Virus record (IMG/VR): IMGVR_UViG_3300009702_000016
Span: 100,032-164,031 of that record
From: a virus
DNA length: 64,000 nt
Strand: one strand, 5' to 3'
A program made the translations under genes and the position numbers. Below, piece after piece: positions 7,061-14,371 of the stretch. The notes below the pieces were generated by a model. That model was given only the letters and a program-made list of their open reading frames with translations. It was not told the origin of the DNA and made no database searches. Each line of letters opens with the position of its first letter. Within the stretch, counting starts at the first letter, position 1.

Positions 7061-9625
7061 ATGGCAGACTTTAGACTAATTGGACAAAACACAGCCAGCT
7101 ACGGACCTCAGGCCCTAGCTGCTCAGGGTGATACCCTACTTATCAGCGGGATTACTCCTACTACCACCTTGACTGTTGGTGGCGACTTGCAGGTCAACGG
7201 TACCGTAACAACAACGGGGGCTGCTGTTGTTGGAGCAGGTGCTTCCTCTGTTACGGGGGCTATCACCTTCAATAATGACGTCACCTTTGGTGATGGTACA
7301 GGCCCTGACGCGGTTACCTTCGCCAGCGTCTGGGTCGCAGGAACAGGAGTAGATTACTCTAAGGCTTTGAGCCTGGCTCCGGGTGGAACCGTTTCTGCTA
7401 CTGGTGCAACCACCACAGGTGTTGACATCCTTATAGCGTCGGGAACTGCGGCTCCCGACGTAACCGCCGCCAAGGGTTCGTTGCTCTTGAAGAACACGGA
7501 CGGTACTGCCTGGATTAATACAAATGGTGCTGCTGCATGGTCCCAACTGGCAACGGGTTCAGGTAACAGCCTGCAGGCTGCTTACACTGTAGGTTCTAGC
7601 ATTACTACGGACGGCACCAACCTTGTTAGTATTGATGGTTCTGCAGGTGGACCTGCCCTTACTCTTGACATAGGTAACTCTACAGGGGATATCCTTACTG
7701 CTCACTCTGGGATATCAAGTACGCCTGTTTTTTCCCTTGGTGGTACGGCTTCTGGGTATTCTCTGGCTCCTGCGGGCTATGGTCCCTTCAATGTATCTGG
7801 TCTGTCCTTGGATATTGCTGCGGGCGCTGCGGGAACCTCGTCAGGAACTGGTGGCGCTCTTTCTTTGTCCGGTGGTTCTTCCCCCAACTCTGGTATAGGA
7901 GGTTCCGTTACGATCACTTCTGGTAGTGGTGTAGGTAACTTTGCTGGTGCCATTGACATCCAGACGGGAACAGGAAACTCTTCCGCTATTAGCATTGGTA
8001 CGACTAACAACGCTACAGTTACCGTGGGATCGGCTTCTAACGCTTCCACCCTCTACCACGCAGAGGTCACTAGTTCTCCGGGTAATGCTGTTGTTGCCCT
8101 TAATGCGAGCGCTACAGGTGGGTCAAGTACTGCTGTTGGGTCTTATGCCATCGGTGTTGATTCTGGTGACCTGTCACACATTGGAGCCATTTCTAATGCC
8201 AACTTACAGACAACTCTCATCGCTATTGATAGCACCATTGGTACACTGTCCACCAGCGCCGCTCATACTTTGCAGAAGGCGTATGACGGGGCAGGTTCGG
8301 GAGCAGGTGCCGCGGTAACTCTTGCAAATAGCGCCCCTGTTACTTTCACGCATGCTTCAGGCGCTGGCGGTGCTTTCTCTATCACTGATGCAGGAACAGG
8401 CGGAACTTCCTTCTTACTGAACAACACAGGTGGTTCCAACACGATCCTAGACGTTCAGGACGGTGGAACTTCAGTCCTTGCTATCGACAACGCAGGCGCA
8501 TTCACGGCTACTCCCACCTCGGGGCAGGCAGCCACGATCACTGCCGCTGGTGCGGGTACGATTGATGTAACATCCGACACGGGTGCTATTACTGTATCGT
8601 CCTCAAGCGCTGCAGCCGCTGGTGCTGTTAGCGTGACTTCGTCCTCAAGTGCGGCAGCCTCTGGTGCTATTACTGTATCATCATCAGGTGTCACTTCTTC
8701 TGGTAACGTTTTGGTATCCACGGGAACTACTGGTGCCACTGCAACTTCTGGCACGCTTACTCTTAGCTCCACCGCCTCAGGCAATGGATCCACTTCGGGT
8801 GCTGTTTCGATAGCCTCCTCTTCGACTGCGGGTCCTGCAGGTGACGTCAAGCTGTATTCGTCTACTTCTGGTTTAGGTCAGAGTGGGGGAGATGTATATG
8901 TTTACTCGTCAAATAGCAATGGAGGAACTTTGGGTGGTGTTACCCTATCCACGGGAACTCCTTCTCCTGTAGTTCCCTCTTCTGGTAACATAGAGATACG
9001 TTCGAGTGCTGATACGGTTGTAGCGTCCTCAGGCGCCATTACTTCTACTGCCGCAACTGGCATTACCTCAACTACGTCCCTAGGTAACATTGCTATAACT
9101 GCGACTGCTGGCGAGATTACGTTCTCCTCGGCGGGCACTGCTGGACCTACATACAGCCAGACGGGTGACCGTTCGTTGTCTGGATTTGATGTGGGCATTA
9201 CCTCCATTGTTGGTGCCCTTAACGATCTAAAGTCCACAGCTGCTACGGATGCAGCTACGACTACGTTTGTGATAAAGAATCTCCAAACCATCTCTGCAGG
9301 GGATGTGGTGGCATTGGACGGCAGCGGAGCACTTCGTGCCGAAGCCTTAGGCACTATAACTCCTGCTGTGGTAGGAATTGCCCTCACAGGCGGGTCAGGT
9401 AACGGATCAGTTACTACTACTGTGTTGCTCGCTGGTAAGTATACTTACACTGCAGCAATACCTACTGCTACTGCTATGGGACAGGCGGTGTACCTGGGCG
9501 CGGCGGGTGCGTTGACTACGACTGCTCCTACGGCTTCTGGGGATTACCTAATCCGTATAGGCTACGTCGGTGACACCCTTAAAAAGGAGCTTGTTATCCG
9601 TATGGATTCTGGAACTCTGCTCTGA
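7061..9625 (+). CDS. giant Gly/Ser/Thr/Ala repeat protein, putative fibre, 854 aa
   Basis: The protein has a conserved N-terminal block (about residues 1-35, MADFRLIGQN...LAAQGDTLLI) shared with the 9777 gene, then a long low-complexity, beta-strand-rich region of short Gly/Ser/Thr/Ala repeats (for example SGAITVSSS and SSAAAAGAVSVTSSS, 540-700). A distinct C-terminal domain of about 130 residues follows (FVIKNLQTISAGDVVALDG ... RIGYVGDTLKKELVIRM). The repeats fit a beta-helical or triple-stranded fibre shaft with N-terminal attachment and a C-terminal tip. Known fibres share this design; the fibre role here is inference. The start has GAGG 11 bases upstream. The gene is followed immediately by an intrinsic terminator, so expression of the upstream operon probably ends here. 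Confidence 0.7.
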   Translation: MADFRLIGQNTASYGPQALAAQGDTLLISGITPTTTLTVGGDLQVNGTVTTTGAAVVGAGASSVTGAITFNNDVTFGDGTGPDAVTFASVWVAGTGVDYSKALSLAPGGTVSATGATTTGVDILIASGTAAPDVTAAKGSLLLKNTDGTAWINTNGAAAWSQLATGSGNSLQAAYTVGSSITTDGTNLVSIDGSAGGPALTLDIGNSTGDILTAHSGISSTPVFSLGGTASGYSLAPAGYGPFNVSGLSLDIAAGAAGTSSGTGGALSLSGGSSPNSGIGGSVTITSGSGVGNFAGAIDIQTGTGNSSAISIGTTNNATVTVGSASNASTLYHAEVTSSPGNAVVALNASATGGSSTAVGSYAIGVDSGDLSHIGAISNANLQTTLIAIDSTIGTLSTSAAHTLQKAYDGAGSGAGAAVTLANSAPVTFTHASGAGGAFSITDAGTGGTSFLLNNTGGSNTILDVQDGGTSVLAIDNAGAFTATPTSGQAATITAAGAGTIDVTSDTGAITVSSSSAAAAGAVSVTSSSSAAASGAITVSSSGVTSSGNVLVSTGTTGATATSGTLTLSSTASGNGSTSGAVSIASSSTAGPAGDVKLYSSTSGLGQSGGDVYVYSSNSNGGTLGGVTLSTGTPSPVVPSSGNIEIRSSADTVVASSGAITSTAATGITSTTSLGNIAITATAGEITFSSAGTAGPTYSQTGDRSLSGFDVGITSIVGALNDLKSTAATDAATTTFVIKNLQTISAGDVVALDGSGALRAEALGTITPAVVGIALTGGSGNGSVTTTVLLAGKYTYTAAIPTATAMGQAVYLGAAGALTTTAPTASGDYLIRIGYVGDTLKKELVIRMDSGTLL

Positions 9626-9631
9626 TACCGG

Positions 9632-9671
9632 GCAGGATAATGGGTAATAGATTGCCCGTTATCCTGCTTTT
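9632..9671 (+). terminator. rho-independent terminator after the first giant repeat gene
   Basis: The 14-bp stem is formed by 9632-9645 and 9654-9667 (GCAGGATAATGGGT against GCCCGTTATCCTGC, with two G-U pairs in RNA), around an 8-base loop, followed by TTTT at 9668-9671. It starts 7 bases after the stop of the 7061 gene. Confidence 0.75.
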
Positions 9672-9704
9672 AGGGTCACTATATTGCTCGTTGAGCCCTA
9701 TGAA

Positions 9705-9740
9705 GAACGAAGCCGAGTAATCTTTTGCTCGGTTTTGTTC
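9705..9740 (+). terminator. second hairpin, possible terminator
   Basis: A 13-bp stem (two G-U pairs) is formed by 9705-9717 and 9728-9740 (GAACGAAGCCGAG with CTCGGTTTTGTTC) around a T-rich loop, followed by only a short T run. It lies 36 bases upstream of the 9777 gene. It could be a backup terminator or a 5' leader structure for the next gene. Confidence 0.45.
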
Positions 9741-9776
9741 TTTGGCCCCTAGACACTTATGTAAAGACCGTAAGAG

Positions 9777-12140
9777 ATGGCATCACTTAGAATAGTAGGT
9801 ATTGACCCGGTCACCTCCGGGAGTAACCAGCTGGCCGCCCAAGGCCTAGATACTGTTCTAATTAACGACATCCACGGGTCAACCGCCCTTAACTTGGTAT
9901 CCACCTCAGGGACGATTGATCTCTTTACGGGTGGAACAGCGGCATCCAATGCTGTTCTATCCCTAGGCACAGGATCTGCCACATTCAATCCTAATAGTCA
10001 GGCCGCCTTCAACGGCGTCACCATTGAGAGTGGTACAGGAACCATAGGCTTAGAGGTACTCTCTCCCGCTACCACGAATAAAACTACTTTGGTAGTTAAG
10101 CAATTAGGAACTGCCGCCGCTTTGGAGGTGTTTGGTACAGGATTAGCCCTCCTGCAGATGGGCGATAGCGGGACCTTCCTGTACAACAAGACTGACAGTG
10201 ACATGGAGTTGTATACGTCAGGGGCAGGCTTACTTACCATAAATAGTGGGGCTACGGGAGGTACTGATCTTACTGTTGACACCAATAGTGCAGGTCAAGG
10301 TTCAGCTATCACTCTTACTGCAGGAGCATCAACTTCAGGTGCCAATAATGGTGGAAACATATTACTTACTGGTGGTTTAACTAGTAGTGCTAGCGTTTTA
10401 AACCACGGTGGTGAAGTTTCCCTGACGGGGGGTGGTGCTACCAGCGCTACTGGTTCCGCCCAGGGTGGGACAGTCCGTGTAACGGGCGGGTCCAGTACTT
10501 CTGGTATTGGTGGTGCTGCTGCTGTTAGGGGAGGAAGAGGAAAAGCTGGAGGTGGTTCTGCTTCCTTAGTTGGAGGAGATAGCACTGACGCTACTACGGC
10601 AGGTGGTAGTGTGTCCGTATTAGCGGGTGGTAACTTAGCTAGCCCTATTTCTGACCATTTTGGTTCTATAACCCTTGGGAATTCTAATACTAGGGACATC
10701 ATAATTGGTGGCGTAACTAACGCCGGTATTCCTGGGACGATCACTGTAACAGGGCAGGGTACTACCGGGGCTAACTCCGGTGGAGCCATATCTGTTGTTG
10801 GTGGAACTACTACTGACGTAAACAGTTCTGGTGGCTCTGTGTCTTTGTTGGGAGGAACGGGCGCTAAACCTGGAGGTCCTGTTACAGTAACAGGAGGCAC
10901 CTGTTCTGTAAGTGGTAACTTGGGTGGTGCGGTTTCAATTAACGGAGGAACAAACTCTGTTAGCGCTATTTCTGACAACTTCGGTTCTATAACGATTGGA
11001 ACAGCAACCACCAAGAACATCGATATTGGTGGTGTGAGTAACTCTGGTGTTCCAGGGACCATTACTGTAACAGGGCAGAGGACCACAGCGAACACATTTG
11101 GTGGGTCTATCCTACTTGTTGGAGGGATTACTGATAGCACCAACAGTGCTCACCACGGCGGTGGTGTATCTGTAACTGGGGGCGATTCTAATTCTAGTGC
11201 TGGTGGTGGGAAGGCAACCCTTACTGGAGGTCACAGTAAATTAGGATCAGGGGGTAATGCCTCACTTGTTGGTGGACCCTCTGACGCCTTTACGGCTGGA
11301 TCAGTAGTTCTTTTCGGGGGGATAACAGCTTCAGCTTCTTACAGCGGTGGAGATGTTATTATTGACGCTGGGTACTCCTCTGATGACTCCTCTCCTGATC
11401 GTCTTGGATCCATTGTTGTTGGTACACAGTTTACTGGTGCTATCACTATAGGAGGATCAACCTCGGTTACGAAAAGCGCAAGTGGGGCCGCTCCCAGTGT
11501 AACTATTCAGGGGTTTAATCACATGGGAGGCTCAGGTGCAGGTCTCGCCAACGGTGGTAATGTTGTAATATCTGGTGGAACCGGAACAGGTCAAATCCTT
11601 AGCGGTACAGGGGGGCCAGGGGGATCTATTCTTATTGATCCTGGAGTTGGTGGAAATATCTCTGCTGATGGAATTATCAGTCTGTTCTCACAGAACGGAG
11701 ATACCCTTTCCATTGGCAATGGGACAGTAGTACCAAAGGTTAACATCAGAGACGGGTACCTGTCCTTCACGGATACTACCTCGACTTCTGACTCCAACCC
11801 GGCTTCTGGGGCCACCACTATAAAGAACTCCCTGTATGCCAAGAATACCCCTGACTCTTGGCTATTGGCGTTTAGTAATGTGTTGCAGGATAGTTTTGGG
11901 ATATTATCTATTGCTAACTTCAGCCTAGGTATACGGGTGACTTTCCAGCATTCTGCCACAGCCTCGTTGTCACAGAGCTTTTTCTTGACGGGTCATCCTT
12001 CAACTCCGTTTTATTTGACAGTTAGTCAATATGCTGTTAATATGGTTACAGTCCGTGGTTGGAATACTTCAGGAGTCGAAGTTAATCTCACGACTGGATC
12101 CCTTGTGTGGCAGTTGCTTAGAATGGCAGAAATCGCATGA
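9777..12140 (+). CDS. giant GG-repeat protein, putative fibre or decoration, 787 aa
   Basis: The N-terminus (MASLRIVGIDP...NQLAAQGLDTVLI) matches that of the 7061 protein, indicating paralogous attachment domains. From about residue 170 to 620 it is built from short units of the pattern GGxVxVxGGxxxx, with a longer internal duplication of 107 residues (FGSITxGxxxTxxIxIGGVxNxGxPGTITVTGQ at about 294 and 401). The C-terminal about 120 residues form a different, non-repetitive domain (DSWLLAFSNVLQDSFGILSIANF onward). The repeats suggest a stacked beta-helix or glycine-rich shaft. Location after two hairpins suggests its own transcription start. It overlaps the next gene by ATGA. Phage adhesins with GG-rich repeats are known; whether this one binds the host is unknown. 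Confidence 0.7.
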   Translation: MASLRIVGIDPVTSGSNQLAAQGLDTVLINDIHGSTALNLVSTSGTIDLFTGGTAASNAVLSLGTGSATFNPNSQAAFNGVTIESGTGTIGLEVLSPATTNKTTLVVKQLGTAAALEVFGTGLALLQMGDSGTFLYNKTDSDMELYTSGAGLLTINSGATGGTDLTVDTNSAGQGSAITLTAGASTSGANNGGNILLTGGLTSSASVLNHGGEVSLTGGGATSATGSAQGGTVRVTGGSSTSGIGGAAAVRGGRGKAGGGSASLVGGDSTDATTAGGSVSVLAGGNLASPISDHFGSITLGNSNTRDIIIGGVTNAGIPGTITVTGQGTTGANSGGAISVVGGTTTDVNSSGGSVSLLGGTGAKPGGPVTVTGGTCSVSGNLGGAVSINGGTNSVSAISDNFGSITIGTATTKNIDIGGVSNSGVPGTITVTGQRTTANTFGGSILLVGGITDSTNSAHHGGGVSVTGGDSNSSAGGGKATLTGGHSKLGSGGNASLVGGPSDAFTAGSVVLFGGITASASYSGGDVIIDAGYSSDDSSPDRLGSIVVGTQFTGAITIGGSTSVTKSASGAAPSVTIQGFNHMGGSGAGLANGGNVVISGGTGTGQILSGTGGPGGSILIDPGVGGNISADGIISLFSQNGDTLSIGNGTVVPKVNIRDGYLSFTDTTSTSDSNPASGATTIKNSLYAKNTPDSWLLAFSNVLQDSFGILSIANFSLGIRVTFQHSATASLSQSFFLTGHPSTPFYLTVSQYAVNMVTVRGWNTSGVEVNLTTGSLVWQLLRMAEIA
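10650..11291 (+). repeat. two 321-base in-frame modules inside the GG-repeat gene
   Basis: The segment starting at 10650 (encoding SDHFGSITLGNSNTRDIIIGG) recurs 321 bases later at 10971 (SDNFGSITIGTATTKNIDIGG), an exact 107-codon spacing. Similarity is strongest over the first 40 codons of each module and fades into looser GG repeats, indicating an old internal duplication. Confidence 0.7.
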
Positions 12141-12532
12141 CTGAGACTTTAGTAACTTCATTCGCGCCTTCTGGCGTTCATGGTGTAGACCTTTCTTTAT
12201 CTATCTCTGGTCTTACGCTAACGGTACCTGCAGCTTCTGTGATGTACAAGTCTTCTTCCTATGTCCTTGCGCTGGATGAGGTACATACAGTAGGTAGTTA
12301 CGTAGTAGACTGTGTGGTTGCTGGGTATCTAGTTATTGACACAGCAAACTCGAATGACCTTAGGGTTTTTGTTGATGAGTTTCTGCAGGATGGTATAGAT
12401 GCTCCCTACGAGTTTGAAAATAGCCCCTACGAGCTAATAACCTGCCTATATCAGTTCACCGTACCTCCAGGAACTACTGACTTGTCTACGCTAGATTGGT
12501 ATCGCTGGTCTATTGCACCGGAGCCGAACTGA
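12137..12532 (+). CDS. hypothetical beta-rich protein, 131 aa
   Basis: Not recognised. It is coupled by ATGA to the GG-repeat gene and by TGATG to the next gene. It is predicted to be beta-rich (VDLSLSISGLTLTVPAASVMY; VGSYVVDCVVAGYLVIDT), ending in an aromatic-rich segment (LDWYRWSIAPEPN). A small beta protein encoded directly after a fibre-like gene may be a cap, tip or assembly partner; this is inferred from position only. Confidence 0.6.
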   Translation: MTETLVTSFAPSGVHGVDLSLSISGLTLTVPAASVMYKSSSYVLALDEVHTVGSYVVDCVVAGYLVIDTANSNDLRVFVDEFLQDGIDAPYEFENSPYELITCLYQFTVPPGTTDLSTLDWYRWSIAPEPN

Positions 12533-12735
12533 TGTCACAGCCTGCCTTGTCTTCTAAGTTTTTGCCCCTTTCGGCTAAGGCTCAGAAAGAAAGAGATGTG
12601 CGTTCTGCTCTAAAGTCAGCAGAGCTTCTGGCAGCCCCTTTGAGTACGAAGACGTTCGCTCAGCTTACTGCTGCAGAGAAAGATACGTTGCTTGAGGTTA
12701 TCGCTTTGCGCCTCGGCCTTGTAAAACCAACCTAG
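12532..12735 (+). CDS. small helical protein, 67 aa
   Basis: Not recognised. The ATG at 12532 overlaps the previous TGA; a longer reading from TTG 12496 is less likely. The protein is Ala/Leu/Lys-rich and helical (KAQKERDVRSALKSAELLAAP; LTAAEKDTLLEVIALRLGLV). It is the last gene before a short hairpin and a new, strong ribosome site at 12778. Confidence 0.55.
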   Translation: MSQPALSSKFLPLSAKAQKERDVRSALKSAELLAAPLSTKTFAQLTAAEKDTLLEVIALRLGLVKPT

Positions 12736-12750
12736 GGACATTACCCTAGG
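12731..12750 (+). terminator. hairpin without U-tract at operon end
   Basis: The perfect 7-bp arms CCTAGGG (12731-12737) and CCCTAGG (12744-12750) flank a 6-base loop and overlap the stop of the 12532 gene. No T-run follows, so it is either a weak or factor-dependent terminator, or a processing or stability element. Confidence 0.4.
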
Positions 12751-12793
12751 CCCTAAAGAAAATCCAAAATACCTTAGAAGGAGATAGTACCCA

Positions 12794-13234
12794 ATGGCTA
12801 CTAAGACCGTAGAAGTAGATCGCAAGAGCCTGTCCACGTCCGATGCCAAGGAGCTTCAGGAACTGATGGCCAGTCTAGACTCCCTGCGTGCTCAGTATGG
12901 GCAGCACCAGTTCAACCTTGACTACCTTCGTGCGCAGTACGAGAATGCAGTCCAGCAGACTGCAGAAGATGGCGACAACCTGCGTAAGGGCATCCAAGAA
13001 GCACAAACAGCTGTTCAGGAACGCAGCCAAGAGTTGTTGACCTCTTATGACATCGACACCTCGGGTGGCGGCTGGTCCCTGGATACCGCCGTGGGAGCCT
13101 TTGTCCAGTACCGTGAAGAGGAAGTCAAGCCGAAGCGTCGTGCACGCAGCGCAAAGCCTCGTAAGTCCCGGAAGAATGGGAAGGCTACTAAGACTAAGCG
13201 CGCTCCTCGGCGTGCCGCGAAGAAGTCGGCGTGA
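12794..13234 (+). CDS. coiled-coil protein with very basic C-terminal tail, 146 aa
   Basis: A strong ribosome site (AGAAGGAGA, 12776-12784) precedes ATG 12794. Residues about 18-90 form a long charged coiled coil (ELQELMASLDSLRAQYGQHQ ...). The C-terminal about 38 residues are histone-tail-like, dominated by Lys, Arg, Ala and Pro (KPKRRARSAKPRKSRKNGK and onward). This suggests nucleic-acid binding through the tail and oligomerisation through the coil. No family is recognised. It shares GTGA with a small membrane protein gene. Confidence 0.65.
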   Translation: MATKTVEVDRKSLSTSDAKELQELMASLDSLRAQYGQHQFNLDYLRAQYENAVQQTAEDGDNLRKGIQEAQTAVQERSQELLTSYDIDTSGGGWSLDTAVGAFVQYREEEVKPKRRARSAKPRKSRKNGKATKTKRAPRRAAKKSA

Positions 13235-13548
13235 CCTCTGGGGTTCCTTTCGAGGTAGCTCTTTTGGCGATGTATGGGATCACCTTCTTTGTGAGGGAGT
13301 CCCATATATTTACGCCGATTCGAGCGCGTCTAACCTCGTTCAAATTTTTCTCCGACATGCTGTCCTGTGTTTACTGCACAGGGTTCCATGCGGGGTGGGT
13401 AGTTTTCTTGCTACTTGAGCCTTTCCCTAGCCCTGAGTCATTTTCATTTTCCTTTGTTGGTGACCTTTTAGTCTATGCATTTGCTGGAATGGCTTTTTCT
13501 GGCGTCATGGATGCCTTTGCTGTACGGTTAGAGGGAAACGGTTTCTAA
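13231..13548 (+). CDS. DUF1360-like small membrane protein, 105 aa
   Basis: The GTG start at 13231 overlaps the previous stop (GTGA). There are three hydrophobic segments (about 7-22, 45-62 and 75-95). The segment KFFSDMLSCVYCTGFHAGW resembles the CxxCxGxW signature of the DUF1360 family of small membrane proteins, which occur in bacteria and many phages and whose function is unknown. The Cys pair lies at the start of the second membrane segment. The family call rests on this motif and the topology only. Confidence 0.5.
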   Translation: MTSGVPFEVALLAMYGITFFVRESHIFTPIRARLTSFKFFSDMLSCVYCTGFHAGWVVFLLLEPFPSPESFSFSFVGDLLVYAFAGMAFSGVMDAFAVRLEGNGF

Positions 13549-13579
13549 CCCGTATGCGCCGTTGGTTATTTACGCGGGT

Positions 13580-14371
13580 ATGCTACAGCCAAGAACAGCT
13601 GCTCAGCTATTTTCTAACGTGTCACCTATTACTGTGAAGTATAGCAGGAATCACGATTGTGGTGTCTCGCTCAAGCAGGAACCTGGACTTTACATGGCTC
13701 CTCCAGATTACCCTGCACTTCATAATCTTGGGCCAGTTTACCGTCAATTTTATGGTGCACAGTGCCATAACGTGTCCTATGACGATGGACGGAAGCCGAA
13801 GGAAGGGAAGCCTCATCTTGTCATCCTTTGTTGGGCCGGTGAGCCCGTTCCGGGGGTTAGTTCAGACGAGAGGGAAGATCCTCGTCCATCTTTGAATAGT
13901 CCTATTTGGGTGTCCTGCTCCTGTGAGTTTTTCCTCTATACCTGTGAGTGGGCACTAGCTCGTTACGGGTCTTCCGACATCTTGTACAGCAATGGAAAGG
14001 CTGCTCGGATGAGGAACCCCAGAGGGATTCCTGTGGTGTGTAAACACATCTATTTGGCATTGAAGCAGGGGCTAAGGGACTACACCCCTGTTCCAAGGCA
14101 GGAGCAGGAACCGCAGGAACCGCAGGAAGTCCAGCAAGAGGAGCAGGCTCAGCCCCAAGAGCCGATCCAGGTGCCGCAGGAAGCCCTCCAAGAGGAACAG
14201 ACAACTCCTCCCGAGGAAGCCGATGTGGGCTCCCCTCCCCCCGTTACTCTGGATAATCTAGATAAGCTGGAGCTATTTTCATCCTATACTCCTCCGAGAA
14301 TAGATAGGTATACCTCTAGTTCGATGTTTCTTCGTTCTCTGGCTTTTCCTACATGTCCGTGTGACGATTAG
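13580..14371 (+). CDS. SWIM-type zinc-finger protein with Gln/Glu/Pro repeat tail, 263 aa
   Basis: A central motif WVSCSCEFFLYTCEWALARYG ... VVCKHIYLAL contains the CxC...CxH pattern of SWIM zinc domains, with an unusually conserved insert (SSDILYSNGKAARMRNP) between the two halves. Similar proteins occur in other large phages from memory of the motif style; their function is not established. The C-terminal third contains an EPQEPQEV/QEE/PQEP repeat of about 50 residues, then a short folded tail rich in Ser and Tyr. The ATG at 13580 is chosen; TTG 13562 is an in-frame alternative. The end overlaps the next GTG start (TAGTG). SWIM domains bind DNA or protein partners; the target here is unknown. 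Confidence 0.6.
   Translation: MLQPRTAAQLFSNVSPITVKYSRNHDCGVSLKQEPGLYMAPPDYPALHNLGPVYRQFYGAQCHNVSYDDGRKPKEGKPHLVILCWAGEPVPGVSSDEREDPRPSLNSPIWVSCSCEFFLYTCEWALARYGSSDILYSNGKAARMRNPRGIPVVCKHIYLALKQGLRDYTPVPRQEQEPQEPQEVQQEEQAQPQEPIQVPQEALQEEQTTPPEEADVGSPPPVTLDNLDKLELFSSYTPPRIDRYTSSSMFLRSLAFPTCPCDD

Noticed and set aside
9741-9776. Promoter for the GG-repeat gene
   Set aside because: A sigma-70 type pair of boxes could not be placed convincingly; the phage may use its own sigma factor, so no promoter is annotated.
10295-11143. Long minus-strand ORF (282 codons) and other minus-strand ORFs opposite the giant repeat genes
   Set aside because: These are mirror readings of the glycine and serine-rich repeats, have Pro/Val-rich biased composition and no ribosome sites. 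All supported genes are on the + strand.
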